Assembly (NCBI GenBank): GCA_002737365.1 | Contig: NSIL01000006.1 | Coordinates: forward strand, 62,001 to 126,000 | Direction of reading: 5' to 3' | DNA from: Acidobacterium sp. | Lineage (GTDB): Bacteria > Acidobacteriota > Vicinamibacteria > Vicinamibacterales > UBA2999 | Length of the DNA stretch: 64,000 nt | Shown here: positions 35,656 through 43,694 of the stretch, in pieces | Numbering within the stretch: position 1 is the stretch's first letter | Layout: every line of letters begins with the position of its first letter | Program-made: the position numbers and the translations under genes | Notes under the pieces: generated by a model | Databases searched by the model: none | Told to the model about the DNA's origin: nothing | Seen by the model: the letters and a program-made list of their open reading frames with translations, nothing else

Positions 35656-36083
35656 TAACCACCTTCGCCGAGGCGTCGGGAGCCCTTGAGAATCTCGTCG
35701 ACGATGAACACGTCGGTGAGCAGGGCGCGCACATGAATCGATGCGTTCACGTTGTCGACCATTTGTGAGCTGATGCCTGGCTGTCCGAGCAGCAAGCGCA
35801 GGGCGGCCTGGGTGGCCGCCGCGTCTCGTGCCAGGGTTTCCAAGAAGGTGTCGAGCGCGTCGACCGGCCCCACACCGACAGCTTTGCCGCACTCACGATA
35901 GGTGCCCGCCAGGTCGGTGAGCGCCGCCTCAAATCGCTGGAGGTGATCGCGGAGCTGCCCGCTATTGGCAGCCCCTTGATCGGTGTGCAGACCCTGAGCC
36001 GCGTAGCCCAGCATCAGTTCGTAACCCGCCTCGATGGCTTCGGCTCGTCGAGCCAGTTCTTCTCGGGCCGCCTCTGGGGTCAC
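35655..36083 (-). CDS. Small helical protein of unknown function, last gene of molybdenum hydroxylase operon
   Basis: 142 residues, no signal peptide, no cysteine cluster (one Cys at 'RECGKAV'). It is predicted almost wholly helical, with alanine- and leucine-rich heptad-like stretches (REELARRAEAIEAGYELML, DAAATQAALRLLLG). ATG 36083 overlaps the TGA of the cytochrome b gene (ATGA), so it is translationally coupled. I do not recognise the family. Position at the end of the operon suggests a maturation or regulatory accessory for the enzyme, but nothing in the sequence proves it. Confidence 0.65.
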   Translation of the reverse strand: MTPEAAREELARRAEAIEAGYELMLGYAAQGLHTDQGAANSGQLRDHLQRFEAALTDLAGTYRECGKAVGVGPVDALDTFLETLARDAAATQAALRLLLGQPGISSQMVDNVNASIHVRALLTDVFIVDEILKGSRRLGEGG

Positions 36084-36904
36084 TTGTCGGCGACCCAGCG
36101 GTCAGGGTCGTGATGCTCAAGGTACTCACGTCGCGTCACGGTGCCGAAGATCATCGCCTTGGTGACCCACAGCTTTTCTGGTCGCAGCGCGAAGTAGATG
36201 TGCGCGATGACCAGGCCGACAAAACCGACACCCATGAGGCCGTGCACCACATACGTAATGCCCCAGGTCGCGTCCGTCAGTATGTACGGGTTGCGTTCGA
36301 CGATGCCGGTGCGGACACGCCACATCATCAGGATGCCGGTGGCGATGACCGCCAGACCCGCGACCAGCACCGCCAGGTGATAGAGGCGGTTGCCAAGCGG
36401 ATACTTGCCCGGCTTCGGCGCGCCTGGTGTCTCCTGTCCCAAGTCGCGCATCATCTCGGCCTTGAACTCCGGGATGTCCTTCGGGCCGATCCAGATCGAC
36501 CAGAAGTCCAGCACGAAGGTGGCGTGCACAATATGGAACATGACCGAGGCCGTCAGCAGGATGCCGGCCATCCAGTGCCAATAGACCCACGCGAACTTCA
36601 CGCCGACGATCGGCAGGAAGGCCGTGACCAGCAACGTGAGCATGCTGAATGCCATCACCCAGTGGAACATCCGCGCCACGAAACCGTGACGGGTGATATT
36701 AGCCGGGAGTCCCTTGCGCGCGGCCTCCAAGCGATCCACTTCCGACGAGTCGCGCTTGTGGTGCTGGGAGAACAGCATGTAGCCACCGTGCGCGAGCAGG
36801 AACAACAGGCCGCCCACGAGCGCCGCCCAGAACAGATCCCAGGAAATGTGGATGAGTACCGACTCACCCCACGGACTGCGCGCCCAACTTACGAGGTTGC
36901 CCAT
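36080..36904 (-). CDS. Membrane cytochrome b subunit (formate-dehydrogenase-gamma/b561-like)
   Basis: 274 residues with about four to five membrane helices. Histidines placed as haem b ligands: FHWVMAF, YWHWMAGI, FHIVHATF and the late VVHGLMGVGFVGLVIAHIYF. This is the pattern of dihaem quinone-reducing cytochrome b subunits of formate dehydrogenase or Ni-Fe hydrogenase. Its start overlaps the FAD-subunit gene by 16 bases and has GGAGAGG before it. In this operon it probably passes electrons from the molybdenum hydroxylase to the quinone pool. Only the cytochrome b fold is seen directly. Confidence 0.83.
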   Translation of the reverse strand: MGNLVSWARSPWGESVLIHISWDLFWAALVGGLLFLLAHGGYMLFSQHHKRDSSEVDRLEAARKGLPANITRHGFVARMFHWVMAFSMLTLLVTAFLPIVGVKFAWVYWHWMAGILLTASVMFHIVHATFVLDFWSIWIGPKDIPEFKAEMMRDLGQETPGAPKPGKYPLGNRLYHLAVLVAGLAVIATGILMMWRVRTGIVERNPYILTDATWGITYVVHGLMGVGFVGLVIAHIYFALRPEKLWVTKAMIFGTVTRREYLEHHDPDRWVADK

Positions 36905-37902
36905 TCAGCCTCTCCGCGAATGGCGCGCTTCACGAGCGCCTTAACCAGCGGGATCTTGTAGGCGTTGTGACGCAGCGGCACGGCACCCTGCACGGCGAGG
37001 TCAGCGGCCAGGTCGGCCGTGGCCTTGTCGCGTGGTTTGCCCTTGATGGCGGCTTCCACCGCGTCGAGCCGATACGGCTCGGCGGCGACGCCATTGACCA
37101 CCAGGCGGGCCTCACTGATCGTCGTGCCCGACATGTTCAGTGAGGCGGCAATGTTTACGAGCGCGAAGTCCCACACCTGGCGGTCGCGCACCTTCTCGAA
37201 GTAGTGCGCCTTCCCTGCCCAGGTCGCCGGGATGCGGATGGCCGTCAGCAGGTCGCCAGGCTGCAGTACCGTCAGCTTGGTGATGTCGATGCCGGGGCCG
37301 ACGAAGAACTCACGGGCCGGCAAGACACGCTCGGCGGAGCCGCGCTTGATCACGAATTCGGCGTCGAGCGCGATGAGCGCCGGTGCCGTGTCCGATGGAT
37401 TCACCGCGACGCAGCGATCGGCATTAAAGATCGCATGCTCGCGGTTGATCGAGGTCGGCGTATCGGCGTAGCAGATGTTGCCGCCCGCACGATAACAGGG
37501 CCAACCGGCGCGGTAGTACCAGCAGCGCGCGTCCTGCGACACGTTGCCGCCGACGGTGCCCTGGTTACGAATTTGCGGCGACGCAACCTTCAACGCCGCG
37601 GCGGCCAGCATTGGGAAACGCTCCTTGACCAGCGGGTCGTCTGCCACGCTCGTCAGCGTGGTCATGGCGCCGATCTCGAGGCCGCCCGCGGCGTCCTTGA
37701 TCCCGCGCAGTTCGGTGACGTTACCGAGGTCAACGACGACCTTCGGCTTCCTGATGCGATCCTTCAGCCAATCGAAGGTGTCCATTCCGCCGGCCATGAC
37801 CCAGGCATCGGCGCCATGGCGGTCGAGAATTGCAAGAGCGTCACCCACATTCGCCGGCTGGAAGAGCTCGAATGCCGGCATTACGTCGCGAATCGGTGGC
37901 AT
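36889..37902 (-). CDS. Molybdenum hydroxylase FAD-binding subunit (CoxM/XdhB-like)
   Basis: 337 residues from ATG 37902, preceded by GGGGAGA. FAD_binding_5 domain with AGGMDTFDWLK and the flavin motif TVGGNVSQDARC; C-terminal CO-dehydrogenase flavoprotein-like domain (FEKVRDRQVWDFALVNIAAS). Four cysteines (127, 136, 144, 164) lie together after the FAD site, as in 4-hydroxybenzoyl-CoA reductase, whose beta subunit holds an extra [4Fe-4S] cluster. This suggests an additional cluster here. It sits between the molybdopterin subunit and the cytochrome b gene. Confidence 0.87.
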   Translation of the reverse strand: MPPIRDVMPAFELFQPANVGDALAILDRHGADAWVMAGGMDTFDWLKDRIRKPKVVVDLGNVTELRGIKDAAGGLEIGAMTTLTSVADDPLVKERFPMLAAAALKVASPQIRNQGTVGGNVSQDARCWYYRAGWPCYRAGGNICYADTPTSINREHAIFNADRCVAVNPSDTAPALIALDAEFVIKRGSAERVLPAREFFVGPGIDITKLTVLQPGDLLTAIRIPATWAGKAHYFEKVRDRQVWDFALVNIAASLNMSGTTISEARLVVNGVAAEPYRLDAVEAAIKGKPRDKATADLAADLAVQGAVPLRHNAYKIPLVKALVKRAIRGEAEWATS

Positions 37903-37916
37903 TTGTCAGTCTCCCC

Positions 37917-40595
37917 TTAGATGAACGCTTGAAGCGGGTTGGCCATCACCGGCTTGCGGCCGTTGGCCAGCACTTCGGCAATGTGTTCCGGCTGCACCGG
38001 GGTGCGCCTGATAATGTCGTCGCCGACTGCATCGGCCAGGGCCGCCAGCACCGCGCCGGCTGCAGCGACGGTCGAAGGCTCGCCGATGCCTTTGGCACCG
38101 GTTGGATTGCTCGGATCCGGCAACCCAACGGCGCCCCACTTGGCGTTGATGGGCACATCGAGGATCGTCGGCGGCTTGTTGTGATGCATCCGGGTCGAGA
38201 GGCCGGCGCCGTATTGCGGGTCGTAGACCAGTTTCTGGCTGCGAATGTGGCCAATGCCCTGGAGACTGCCGCCATTGATCTGGCCGCCCAGTGAGTTCGG
38301 GTGAATCACCGTACCGACGTCGGCGACGCCCACGAAATCCACGATCGTCCAGACGCCGGTTTCCACGTCGACCTCAACTTCGGCAAACGCCGACATGAAG
38401 CCGTAGGTCTGGCCGTCGCGTGGCAGGTTGTCGCGCGCCACGCCCATGAGCCCGCGGCCCTTGTGCGCCGCCGCCGCGGCCTTGGTCATGGCGTTAATCT
38501 CTTTCGGCACTTCCGTGCCGTCGTAGATGCCACCGAGGGAAATAGCGCGCTCGGCCGCCTTGGCCCACGTCAACCGGAGCCCGCCGCCCTTGCGGATGAC
38601 GCCCTGTGCGTTGGTGTCGTACTGATCGGCCGTGCCGCCAAAGTCCTTCGCGGCAATTTCGGTCAGCTTCTTCTTGAGGTCCATGCCCGTCGCGTAATTC
38701 GCGCGAGTATGGGCGTAGGTCGTCTGGCTGCCGGCCTGGATGGAAGACCACGGCAGGCCCTTCGAAGTGTTGCCCCAGACCACTTCGCAGTTTTCCCACG
38801 GCACATTCGCGACCTCGGCGATGACGCGCGCGGTGTCGATCACCGAGTGCGTGCCGAGGTTACCGATGCCTTGGTGAATTTCCAGCTTGCCGTCAGGCCG
38901 CAGAATGCAGAGGCCGTCGACGCCGATCGAACCGGCCGTATAGGCACCGGTCCCGACGCCGACGCCGCGCACCTTGCTGCCCGTGCGCTTGCCGCTATTG
39001 CCCTTGCGCGCTTCCCAACCAAACAGTTCGGCGCCCTGGTCGAGGCACTCTTTGACAAAGCAGCTGGTCAACTTGTTGCGCGGACGTCCCGGCGGCGTTT
39101 CCGGCGCTACCAGTCCGAACAGCGCCTGTCCTTCAGGCGCGTTCAGCTTGCGAATCGCGACCTGATCGAGGCCAAGTTTCTTCGCGGCTTCATGCACCAG
39201 CGGCTCAAACCAGACCGATGCCTGCAGGCCGCCGGGGGCGCGCTGCGACGTGCCGGGGGGCGTGTTGGTCGCCACCGAGAGGCCGCGGAAGCGCATGTTC
39301 GGCGCCTGGAACAACAACGAACCGAGGTTCGCGGTGGTCGCGTGATCGCCCTGACGGCGATACGGACCGGCGGCTTCAACGATGAACGTGTCGATCGCGG
39401 TGACGCGACCGTCCTTCTTGAAGCCCATCTTGACCCAACCCTGGTAGCCAGGGCGGACGCGGCCGATGTAAGTCTCTTCCGCGCGCGAAATACGCATCAT
39501 CACCGGGCGGCCATTCAGCTTCTTCGACATCAGAGCCGGAATCGCTATCGACTGCGCGCCCGGAATCTTGCTGCCGAAACCGCCACCTGTGTACTCGCTG
39601 ATGAGCACGAGTTCTTCAGGCTTGACACCCACCCAGCCGGCCACTGACGCCACGGTGCGCGCCAGGCTCTGCGTCGACACATGCAGGTGGCATTTGCCGT
39701 TCTGCCAGTACGCCATCGCCGACCGCGATTCAAGCGGCTGGTGCGACGTCGTCTGTTGATACATGTCGCGCTCGACGATGAGGTCGGCTTCCTTGAAGCC
39801 TTTCTCGATGTCGCCGAACACCAGCGTCTCGGTCGCCTCGGCGCCAACCGGGAACTTACCGGCGTCGACTGTCGCCATGTCGGCGGCAGTCCACTTGATG
39901 GTCTTCATGCTGGGGCCAACAAAGACGTTGCCCTGCGTGCGGCCATTCGGCGACCCGGGGCGCATGCCCTCGAGCGGGTCGATGACGAACGGCAAGGCTT
40001 CGAACTCCACCACGATCTTGTCGATGGCTTCGGCGGCGAGTTCTTCGCTATCGGCGGCGATCGCGAGTATCGGTTCACCCTCGTAAACCGGTTCGTCGGT
40101 CAACGCATATTCCTGGGGCATGGGCGGAGCCGGCGGTGCGGCCGGGGCTGCACCTGCAGCACCAGCGGCCGGAGCGGCGGCGGCCGGAGCCGCGGCACCC
40201 GCCGCAGGAGCCGGAGCGGCCGCGCCTGTCGCAGGAGTTGCTGCCGCAGCGGGTGCGCCGGCCGGACGTGCCGCAGCACCGGCGGCGGCTGGCGGCGGTC
40301 CTGCGGGCGGTGCCGGGACGGGCAGATCCTTCGCCGTCAGAATGCCGTGGACGCCAGGCATGGCGAGCGCCGCTGACGCATCAATGCTAATCACCTTCGC
40401 GTGCGGACGCGGGCTCGGCATCAACTTGATGAAGACCATGCCCTCGGCCCGGAAGTCCTCGGCGTACTTCGCCTTGCCGGTCACCTTGGCGACCAGATCA
40501 GGCGTGACGTAGTTGTGACCGAGGAGCCTGAATTCCATTTTCTTGGGTGGCTCGACCGGTTTCGCCGGCGCGACTGGCTTCTGCTGTTCAGCCAT
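37917..40595 (-). CDS. Molybdenum hydroxylase large subunit (molybdopterin-binding)
   Basis: 892 residues of the xanthine oxidase/aldehyde oxidase family. Seen: the cofactor loop YTGGGFGSK, NTPPGTSQRAPGG near the substrate site, and the catalytic Glu in KGIGEPSTVAA. The AYRCSFR-type active-site loop of true CO dehydrogenase is absent. Residues about 92-160 are an almost pure Ala/Pro/Gly insertion (AAGAAAPA repeats) between the first domain's GVHGILTAKDLPVP and YALTDEPVYEGEPIL, where relatives have a short loop. It has no signal peptide of its own and would be exported with the Tat-bearing Fe-S subunit. The substrate may be an aldehyde or N-heterocycle. Confidence 0.9.
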   Translation of the reverse strand: MAEQQKPVAPAKPVEPPKKMEFRLLGHNYVTPDLVAKVTGKAKYAEDFRAEGMVFIKLMPSPRPHAKVISIDASAALAMPGVHGILTAKDLPVPAPPAGPPPAAAGAAARPAGAPAAAATPATGAAAPAPAAGAAAPAAAAPAAGAAGAAPAAPPAPPMPQEYALTDEPVYEGEPILAIAADSEELAAEAIDKIVVEFEALPFVIDPLEGMRPGSPNGRTQGNVFVGPSMKTIKWTAADMATVDAGKFPVGAEATETLVFGDIEKGFKEADLIVERDMYQQTTSHQPLESRSAMAYWQNGKCHLHVSTQSLARTVASVAGWVGVKPEELVLISEYTGGGFGSKIPGAQSIAIPALMSKKLNGRPVMMRISRAEETYIGRVRPGYQGWVKMGFKKDGRVTAIDTFIVEAAGPYRRQGDHATTANLGSLLFQAPNMRFRGLSVATNTPPGTSQRAPGGLQASVWFEPLVHEAAKKLGLDQVAIRKLNAPEGQALFGLVAPETPPGRPRNKLTSCFVKECLDQGAELFGWEARKGNSGKRTGSKVRGVGVGTGAYTAGSIGVDGLCILRPDGKLEIHQGIGNLGTHSVIDTARVIAEVANVPWENCEVVWGNTSKGLPWSSIQAGSQTTYAHTRANYATGMDLKKKLTEIAAKDFGGTADQYDTNAQGVIRKGGGLRLTWAKAAERAISLGGIYDGTEVPKEINAMTKAAAAAHKGRGLMGVARDNLPRDGQTYGFMSAFAEVEVDVETGVWTIVDFVGVADVGTVIHPNSLGGQINGGSLQGIGHIRSQKLVYDPQYGAGLSTRMHHNKPPTILDVPINAKWGAVGLPDPSNPTGAKGIGEPSTVAAAGAVLAALADAVGDDIIRRTPVQPEHIAEVLANGRKPVMANPLQAFI

Positions 40596-40597
40596 GA

Positions 40598-41233
40598 TTA
40601 CGCCCCCCTCGATTTGTCGGCCGCCACCATCATGACGTCCAGAATCTTGTTGTAGTCAGCACACCGGCAGAGATTGCCGGAGATGCCATGCGCGAGCTGT
40701 TCGCGCGTCGGACTGGGATTGGTCTTCAGGAAGCCGACCGTGGCCATCACGAAGCCGGGCATGCAGAAGGCGCACTGGAAGCCCTGGCCATCAACGACGG
40801 CCTGCTGCACCGGGTGCAGAGTGCCATCGGGCTTGGCGAGGCCCTCGATGCTCACGACCTTCTTGCCGCGCACGCTGTGCGTCAGCACCGAGCACGCGTA
40901 GCGCGGGACATCGTCGACCGTGACGGTGCAGGCGCCGCACTCGGCGCGGTCACAGCCTAACTTGGTGCCGGTGAGACCCAGCTTGTAGCGCAAGGTCATG
41001 GCCAGCGTCTCGTTCTTCAGCACATCGACACGGCGTTGTTGGCCGTTCACGTCGAGCGTGATGAGACGTTCAACCGCACCAGCCATGCCATCGTTCTGGC
41101 CCATGATGGTGGTGCGGAACAGGTATGCCGACGCAGACACGGTCGCGCCCGCTGCGATGACACCCTTGATGAAATTACGTCGCGAGTGGCCGGGTTGAAG
41201 ACCCGGTACGTCCGTCATGCCGTCTTGACTCAT
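40598..41233 (-). CDS. Molybdenum hydroxylase [2Fe-2S] subunit with Tat signal
   Basis: 211 residues from ATG 41233, preceded at good spacing by GGGGGG. A twin-arginine signal (HSRRNFIKGVIAAGATVSAS) precedes the two [2Fe-2S] domains: plant-type ferredoxin Cys94, 99, 102 and 114 (GCDRAECGACTV, ACSV) and the helical domain Cys154, 157, 189 and 191 (CAFCMPGF, GNLCRCADY). The mature part resembles PaoA/IorA. The Tat signal implies that the folded complex is taken to the periplasm. It is the first gene of the operon; the next starts 2 bases later. An ATG at 41242 or 41287 is also possible. Confidence 0.9.
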   Translation of the reverse strand: MSQDGMTDVPGLQPGHSRRNFIKGVIAAGATVSASAYLFRTTIMGQNDGMAGAVERLITLDVNGQQRRVDVLKNETLAMTLRYKLGLTGTKLGCDRAECGACTVTVDDVPRYACSVLTHSVRGKKVVSIEGLAKPDGTLHPVQQAVVDGQGFQCAFCMPGFVMATVGFLKTNPSPTREQLAHGISGNLCRCADYNKILDVMMVAADKSRGA

Positions 41234-41260
41234 TGAGCCCATCCCCCCGAATAGCTGCGC

Positions 41261-41266
41261 ATGATA
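41261..41266 (-). promoter_or_regulatory. -10 element TATCAT of the molybdenum hydroxylase operon
   Basis: TATCAT with TGT just upstream (extended -10), 27 bases before ATG 41233. This unit has a normal leader with a GGGGGG ribosome site. The remaining bases 41267-41339 contain nothing recognised. Confidence 0.45.
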
Positions 41267-41339
41267 ACACCAACTGTCACAATGCAATTACGTTGTTAGC
41301 GGTCGGAGATTGAACCTGAACGTTCGTTCAAGGCCAAGG

Positions 41340-42413
41340 TCAGACCCGGCGGATGCGGCCTTCAGCCGCTCGAGCCAGCCGGTCCCTAACCGCCAGGCCC
41401 AACCCCTCGGGACCGATCGACGTGGCCAGGATATGGCTGACACCAGTGGCGTCGAGCGCGCGCAACGCGGCGAATAATTCACGCGCGGCCCGCGCCGGGT
41501 CGCGCCGCGAACCGTAGGGCTGCACCTCGACTCGTCCATGTGACGCCAACGCCGCCAGTTCCGGTGCAAGCGCCACCAGGTCGTCCTCGGGCGCGAGAAT
41601 GCCGACCCTGGCACCAGTCGCCGCGAGCGTCCGGGTGTCGGCGGCCACCCTCTGGATCACCTTGTCCGCCATTCCGTCGTAGAGCGTCAACTCGGCCCGC
41701 GGGGCGTAGTGCCGCGTCAACTGTCCTGGCGCCAACTGTGCAACGTCCGCATGGCCACGCGCGGCGATGGCGACGACCGCGGGAACCACCGACTGGATCT
41801 GTGCCAGGGTCAGGCCGCCCGGCCGGCGCATGACCGGTGGGTCGACCGTGAAATCGACGATGGTGGACTCAAGGCCGATGTCGGTCGGACCGCCATCGAG
41901 CACGAGGTCGATCCGGCTGTCGAGGTCCGCCAGCACGTGCGCGGCGGTGGTCGGGCTCGGTCGTGAGAAACGGTTGGCACTGGGCGCGGCCACGGGCACG
42001 CCGGCCATCTCCAGCAAGGCGCGCGCGACCCGGTGCGACGGGACGCGAAGCGCGACGCTCGGCAGGCCCGCCGTCACGCTGTCAGGAATCTGCGGCTTCT
42101 TCGGCAGGATGATCGTCAATGGGCCGGCCCAGAACGCCAGCCCGAGCTTGCGCGCGGCCGGCGGCACGTGCGACGCGCACATCGACAGTTGCCCGATGTG
42201 AGCAAGATGAACGATCAGCGGGTCGGTGGCCGGACGTCCCTTCGCTTCAAAGATTCGCGCCACCGCCTCCCCATCGAGGGCGTTGGCCCCGAGCCCGTAG
42301 ACGGTCTCAGTGGGAAAGGCGACCAGGCAACCGGCGCGTAACGCCTGCGCGGCTTGCTCAATGACCGCCGGGTCGGGCTGCGCGGGATCGACCGCCACGA
42401 TACGGGTGATCAT
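41340..42413 (-). CDS. tsaC: L-threonylcarbamoyladenylate synthase (Sua5 type)
   Basis: Makes threonylcarbamoyl-AMP for the universal t6A37 tRNA modification. 357 residues: YrdC domain (about 1-200) with AFPTETVYGLG, ATDPLIVH and PSANRFSRPSPT, and a C-terminal Sua5 domain (about 225-350) that distinguishes Sua5 from short TsaC. ATG 42413 overlaps the stop of the DUF3810 gene (ATGA). Its C-terminus is standard; no oddity seen. Confidence 0.93.
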   Translation of the reverse strand: MITRIVAVDPAQPDPAVIEQAAQALRAGCLVAFPTETVYGLGANALDGEAVARIFEAKGRPATDPLIVHLAHIGQLSMCASHVPPAARKLGLAFWAGPLTIILPKKPQIPDSVTAGLPSVALRVPSHRVARALLEMAGVPVAAPSANRFSRPSPTTAAHVLADLDSRIDLVLDGGPTDIGLESTIVDFTVDPPVMRRPGGLTLAQIQSVVPAVVAIAARGHADVAQLAPGQLTRHYAPRAELTLYDGMADKVIQRVAADTRTLAATGARVGILAPEDDLVALAPELAALASHGRVEVQPYGSRRDPARAARELFAALRALDATGVSHILATSIGPEGLGLAVRDRLARAAEGRIRRV

Positions 42414-43510
42414 CGGCTTGGGGCTTGGGGCTTGAGGCGTGAGGCGGTCAAGGCCTCAGTACCAATCAGCAGTTGGACCACGCGACTGTAGCTTCGCACA
42501 CCCTCTTCGACACCCTGTGATTTCAACATCTGATCATACGTCGACCACGCGGCGCGCTCGACGGGTCGCACCAGCGCCTTGAGGCGTTGCCGGATGGCTT
42601 CCTGATCCTGCCGTGGACCGGCCTCCAGCTTCTCCAGCACCAGTCGCTGGGTGACCGGCTGCAACTGGTTCGTCGATTCCGAGACCAAGTCCAGCCACGC
42701 GCTGTACTCGGCCGCGGGACCCGCCCGCCAGGCAGCCAGGTAGCCGACGAAACTGGCGGCTGATTCCGGTGCGTAGCCCGACAGATGCGCCCACTCGTGC
42801 GCCAACACCGCGGGCCGCTCGGGGCCCGTGAGATCCGGATTGAGCAGGGTCTCAAGAAAGAACGGTGCGAGCTGGCCACTCACGCCGGCGGCGCGATAGA
42901 ACGGCGACAGCATCGACGTCTTGGGATGCGCCACGCGCGTTGGACTGGGCCGCCCGAACTCGCGCTCGACCTGATGCAGCGCGTCGCTGAGCGCGGTGGG
43001 CCAATCATGAATCGCCGGGAAGCCCTCGGCATGTGCGGCGGCGTAGGACCGGTTCGCTTCACGAACCGCCAGTTCGGCCAGTCCGCGCACGGCTTGCGGC
43101 GTGATGCGCGACTCGTCGAACGGAATCTGCGTCTCGATCATCGGCCGCGCGTAGTTCAGTCCCCACGCGGCGAGGAACCACAGATACACCACTGACCCTC
43201 CGGCAAGCGTCGCGAACAGGCCGCGTGCGATCGGCTTGATCGATTTCTCGCGCCGCACGCGGCGCAGCCAGTAAATCCAAGACCCGGTCACGATCAGAAG
43301 CAGGAACCCTAACGTCACGTCGAACCACGCGACCGGGGATCGATTTGACAGCGCGGTGAGGTTGCCCTGGATGAACGGATACAGCCCGCGCGCATAGTAG
43401 CGCTCCACGGTCTGAGCGGACGGCGGCGCCAGCGCCATGACCGCGGCGACCGCAATCGGGGTGAGTTGAACGAGGGTCTTGGGAGATGGTTTCAAGGGTT
43501 GGCCTGCCAA
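42410..43510 (-). CDS. DUF3810 membrane-anchored putative zinc protease
   Basis: Up to 366 residues. N-terminal membrane segments ('TLVQLTPIAVAAVMALAPP', 'VTLGFLLLIVTGSWIYWL', 'GGSVVYLWFLAAWGLNYA'), then a helical domain with LAHEWAHLSGY, a HExxH-like zinc site, and an ASFVGYLAAW segment. This matches DUF3810, whose members are uncharacterised. The start is uncertain: TTG 43510 lies inside the palindromic repeat next to tRNA-Pro, TTG 43495 lies just after it, and ATG 43441 would cut the first membrane segment. Cotranscribed with the Sua5-type gene. Confidence 0.75.
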   Translation of the reverse strand: MAGQPLKPSPKTLVQLTPIAVAAVMALAPPSAQTVERYYARGLYPFIQGNLTALSNRSPVAWFDVTLGFLLLIVTGSWIYWLRRVRREKSIKPIARGLFATLAGGSVVYLWFLAAWGLNYARPMIETQIPFDESRITPQAVRGLAELAVREANRSYAAAHAEGFPAIHDWPTALSDALHQVEREFGRPSPTRVAHPKTSMLSPFYRAAGVSGQLAPFFLETLLNPDLTGPERPAVLAHEWAHLSGYAPESAASFVGYLAAWRAGPAAEYSAWLDLVSESTNQLQPVTQRLVLEKLEAGPRQDQEAIRQRLKALVRPVERAAWSTYDQMLKSQGVEEGVRSYSRVVQLLIGTEALTASRLKPQAPSR

Positions 43511-43554
43511 CCGTAGCTCAGGTTCACTCGATCAGGAACCTGAGCGAAGGTTGG
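43507..43554. repeat. Palindromic repeat family C joined to tRNA-Pro
   Basis: Arms CCAACC-GTA-GCTCAGGTTC (43507-43525) and GAACCTGAGC-GAA-GGTTGG (43536-43554), with an unpaired 3-base step, as in the outer repeat beside tRNA-Phe. Read from the tRNA, both copies begin CCAACCTTCGCTC, and its first three bases supply the tRNA CCA. Confidence 0.8.
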
Positions 43555-43628
43555 TCGGGATGCCGAGATTCGAACTCGGGACCTCCTGCACCCCAAGCAG
43601 GCGCGCTACCAGGCTACGCTACATCCCG
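43552..43628 (-). tRNA. tRNA-Pro (GGG)
   Basis: Complement folds as a cloverleaf: acceptor CGGGATG/CATCCCG, D-arm GCG...CGC, anticodon stem CCTGC/GCAGG with loop TTGGGGT (anticodon GGG), T-stem CCGAG/CTCGG with loop TTCGAAT, discriminator A and encoded CCA. It follows the MerR-like gene on the same strand by 66 bases and is probably cotranscribed with it. Confidence 0.96.
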
Positions 43629-43663
43629 TCCACTACGAGCTGACGGACTTGCGGGGTTCGCAA

Positions 43664-43685
43664 CGACTAACCTAAAGGTTTGTCG
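43664..43685. repeat. Palindromic element family B, copy 3 (intergenic)
   Basis: CGACTAACC-TAAA-GGTTTGTCG between tRNA-Pro and the MerR-like gene, with one mismatch between arms compared with the copies in maf and the TPR gene. Confidence 0.7.
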
Positions 43686-43694
43686 TCTCCGATT

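Noticed and set aside
37917-40595. Aerobic carbon monoxide dehydrogenase large subunit
   Set aside because: The characteristic AYRCSFR active-site loop is not present; the sequence fits the general aldehyde/xanthine-type hydroxylase.
43486-43640. Peptide with DSNSGPPAPQAGALPGYAT in a plus-strand frame
   Set aside because: This is a translation across the complement of tRNA-Pro; the similar RELNPRHHDFQSCALPTELP near 8100 is the same artefact for tRNA-Phe.
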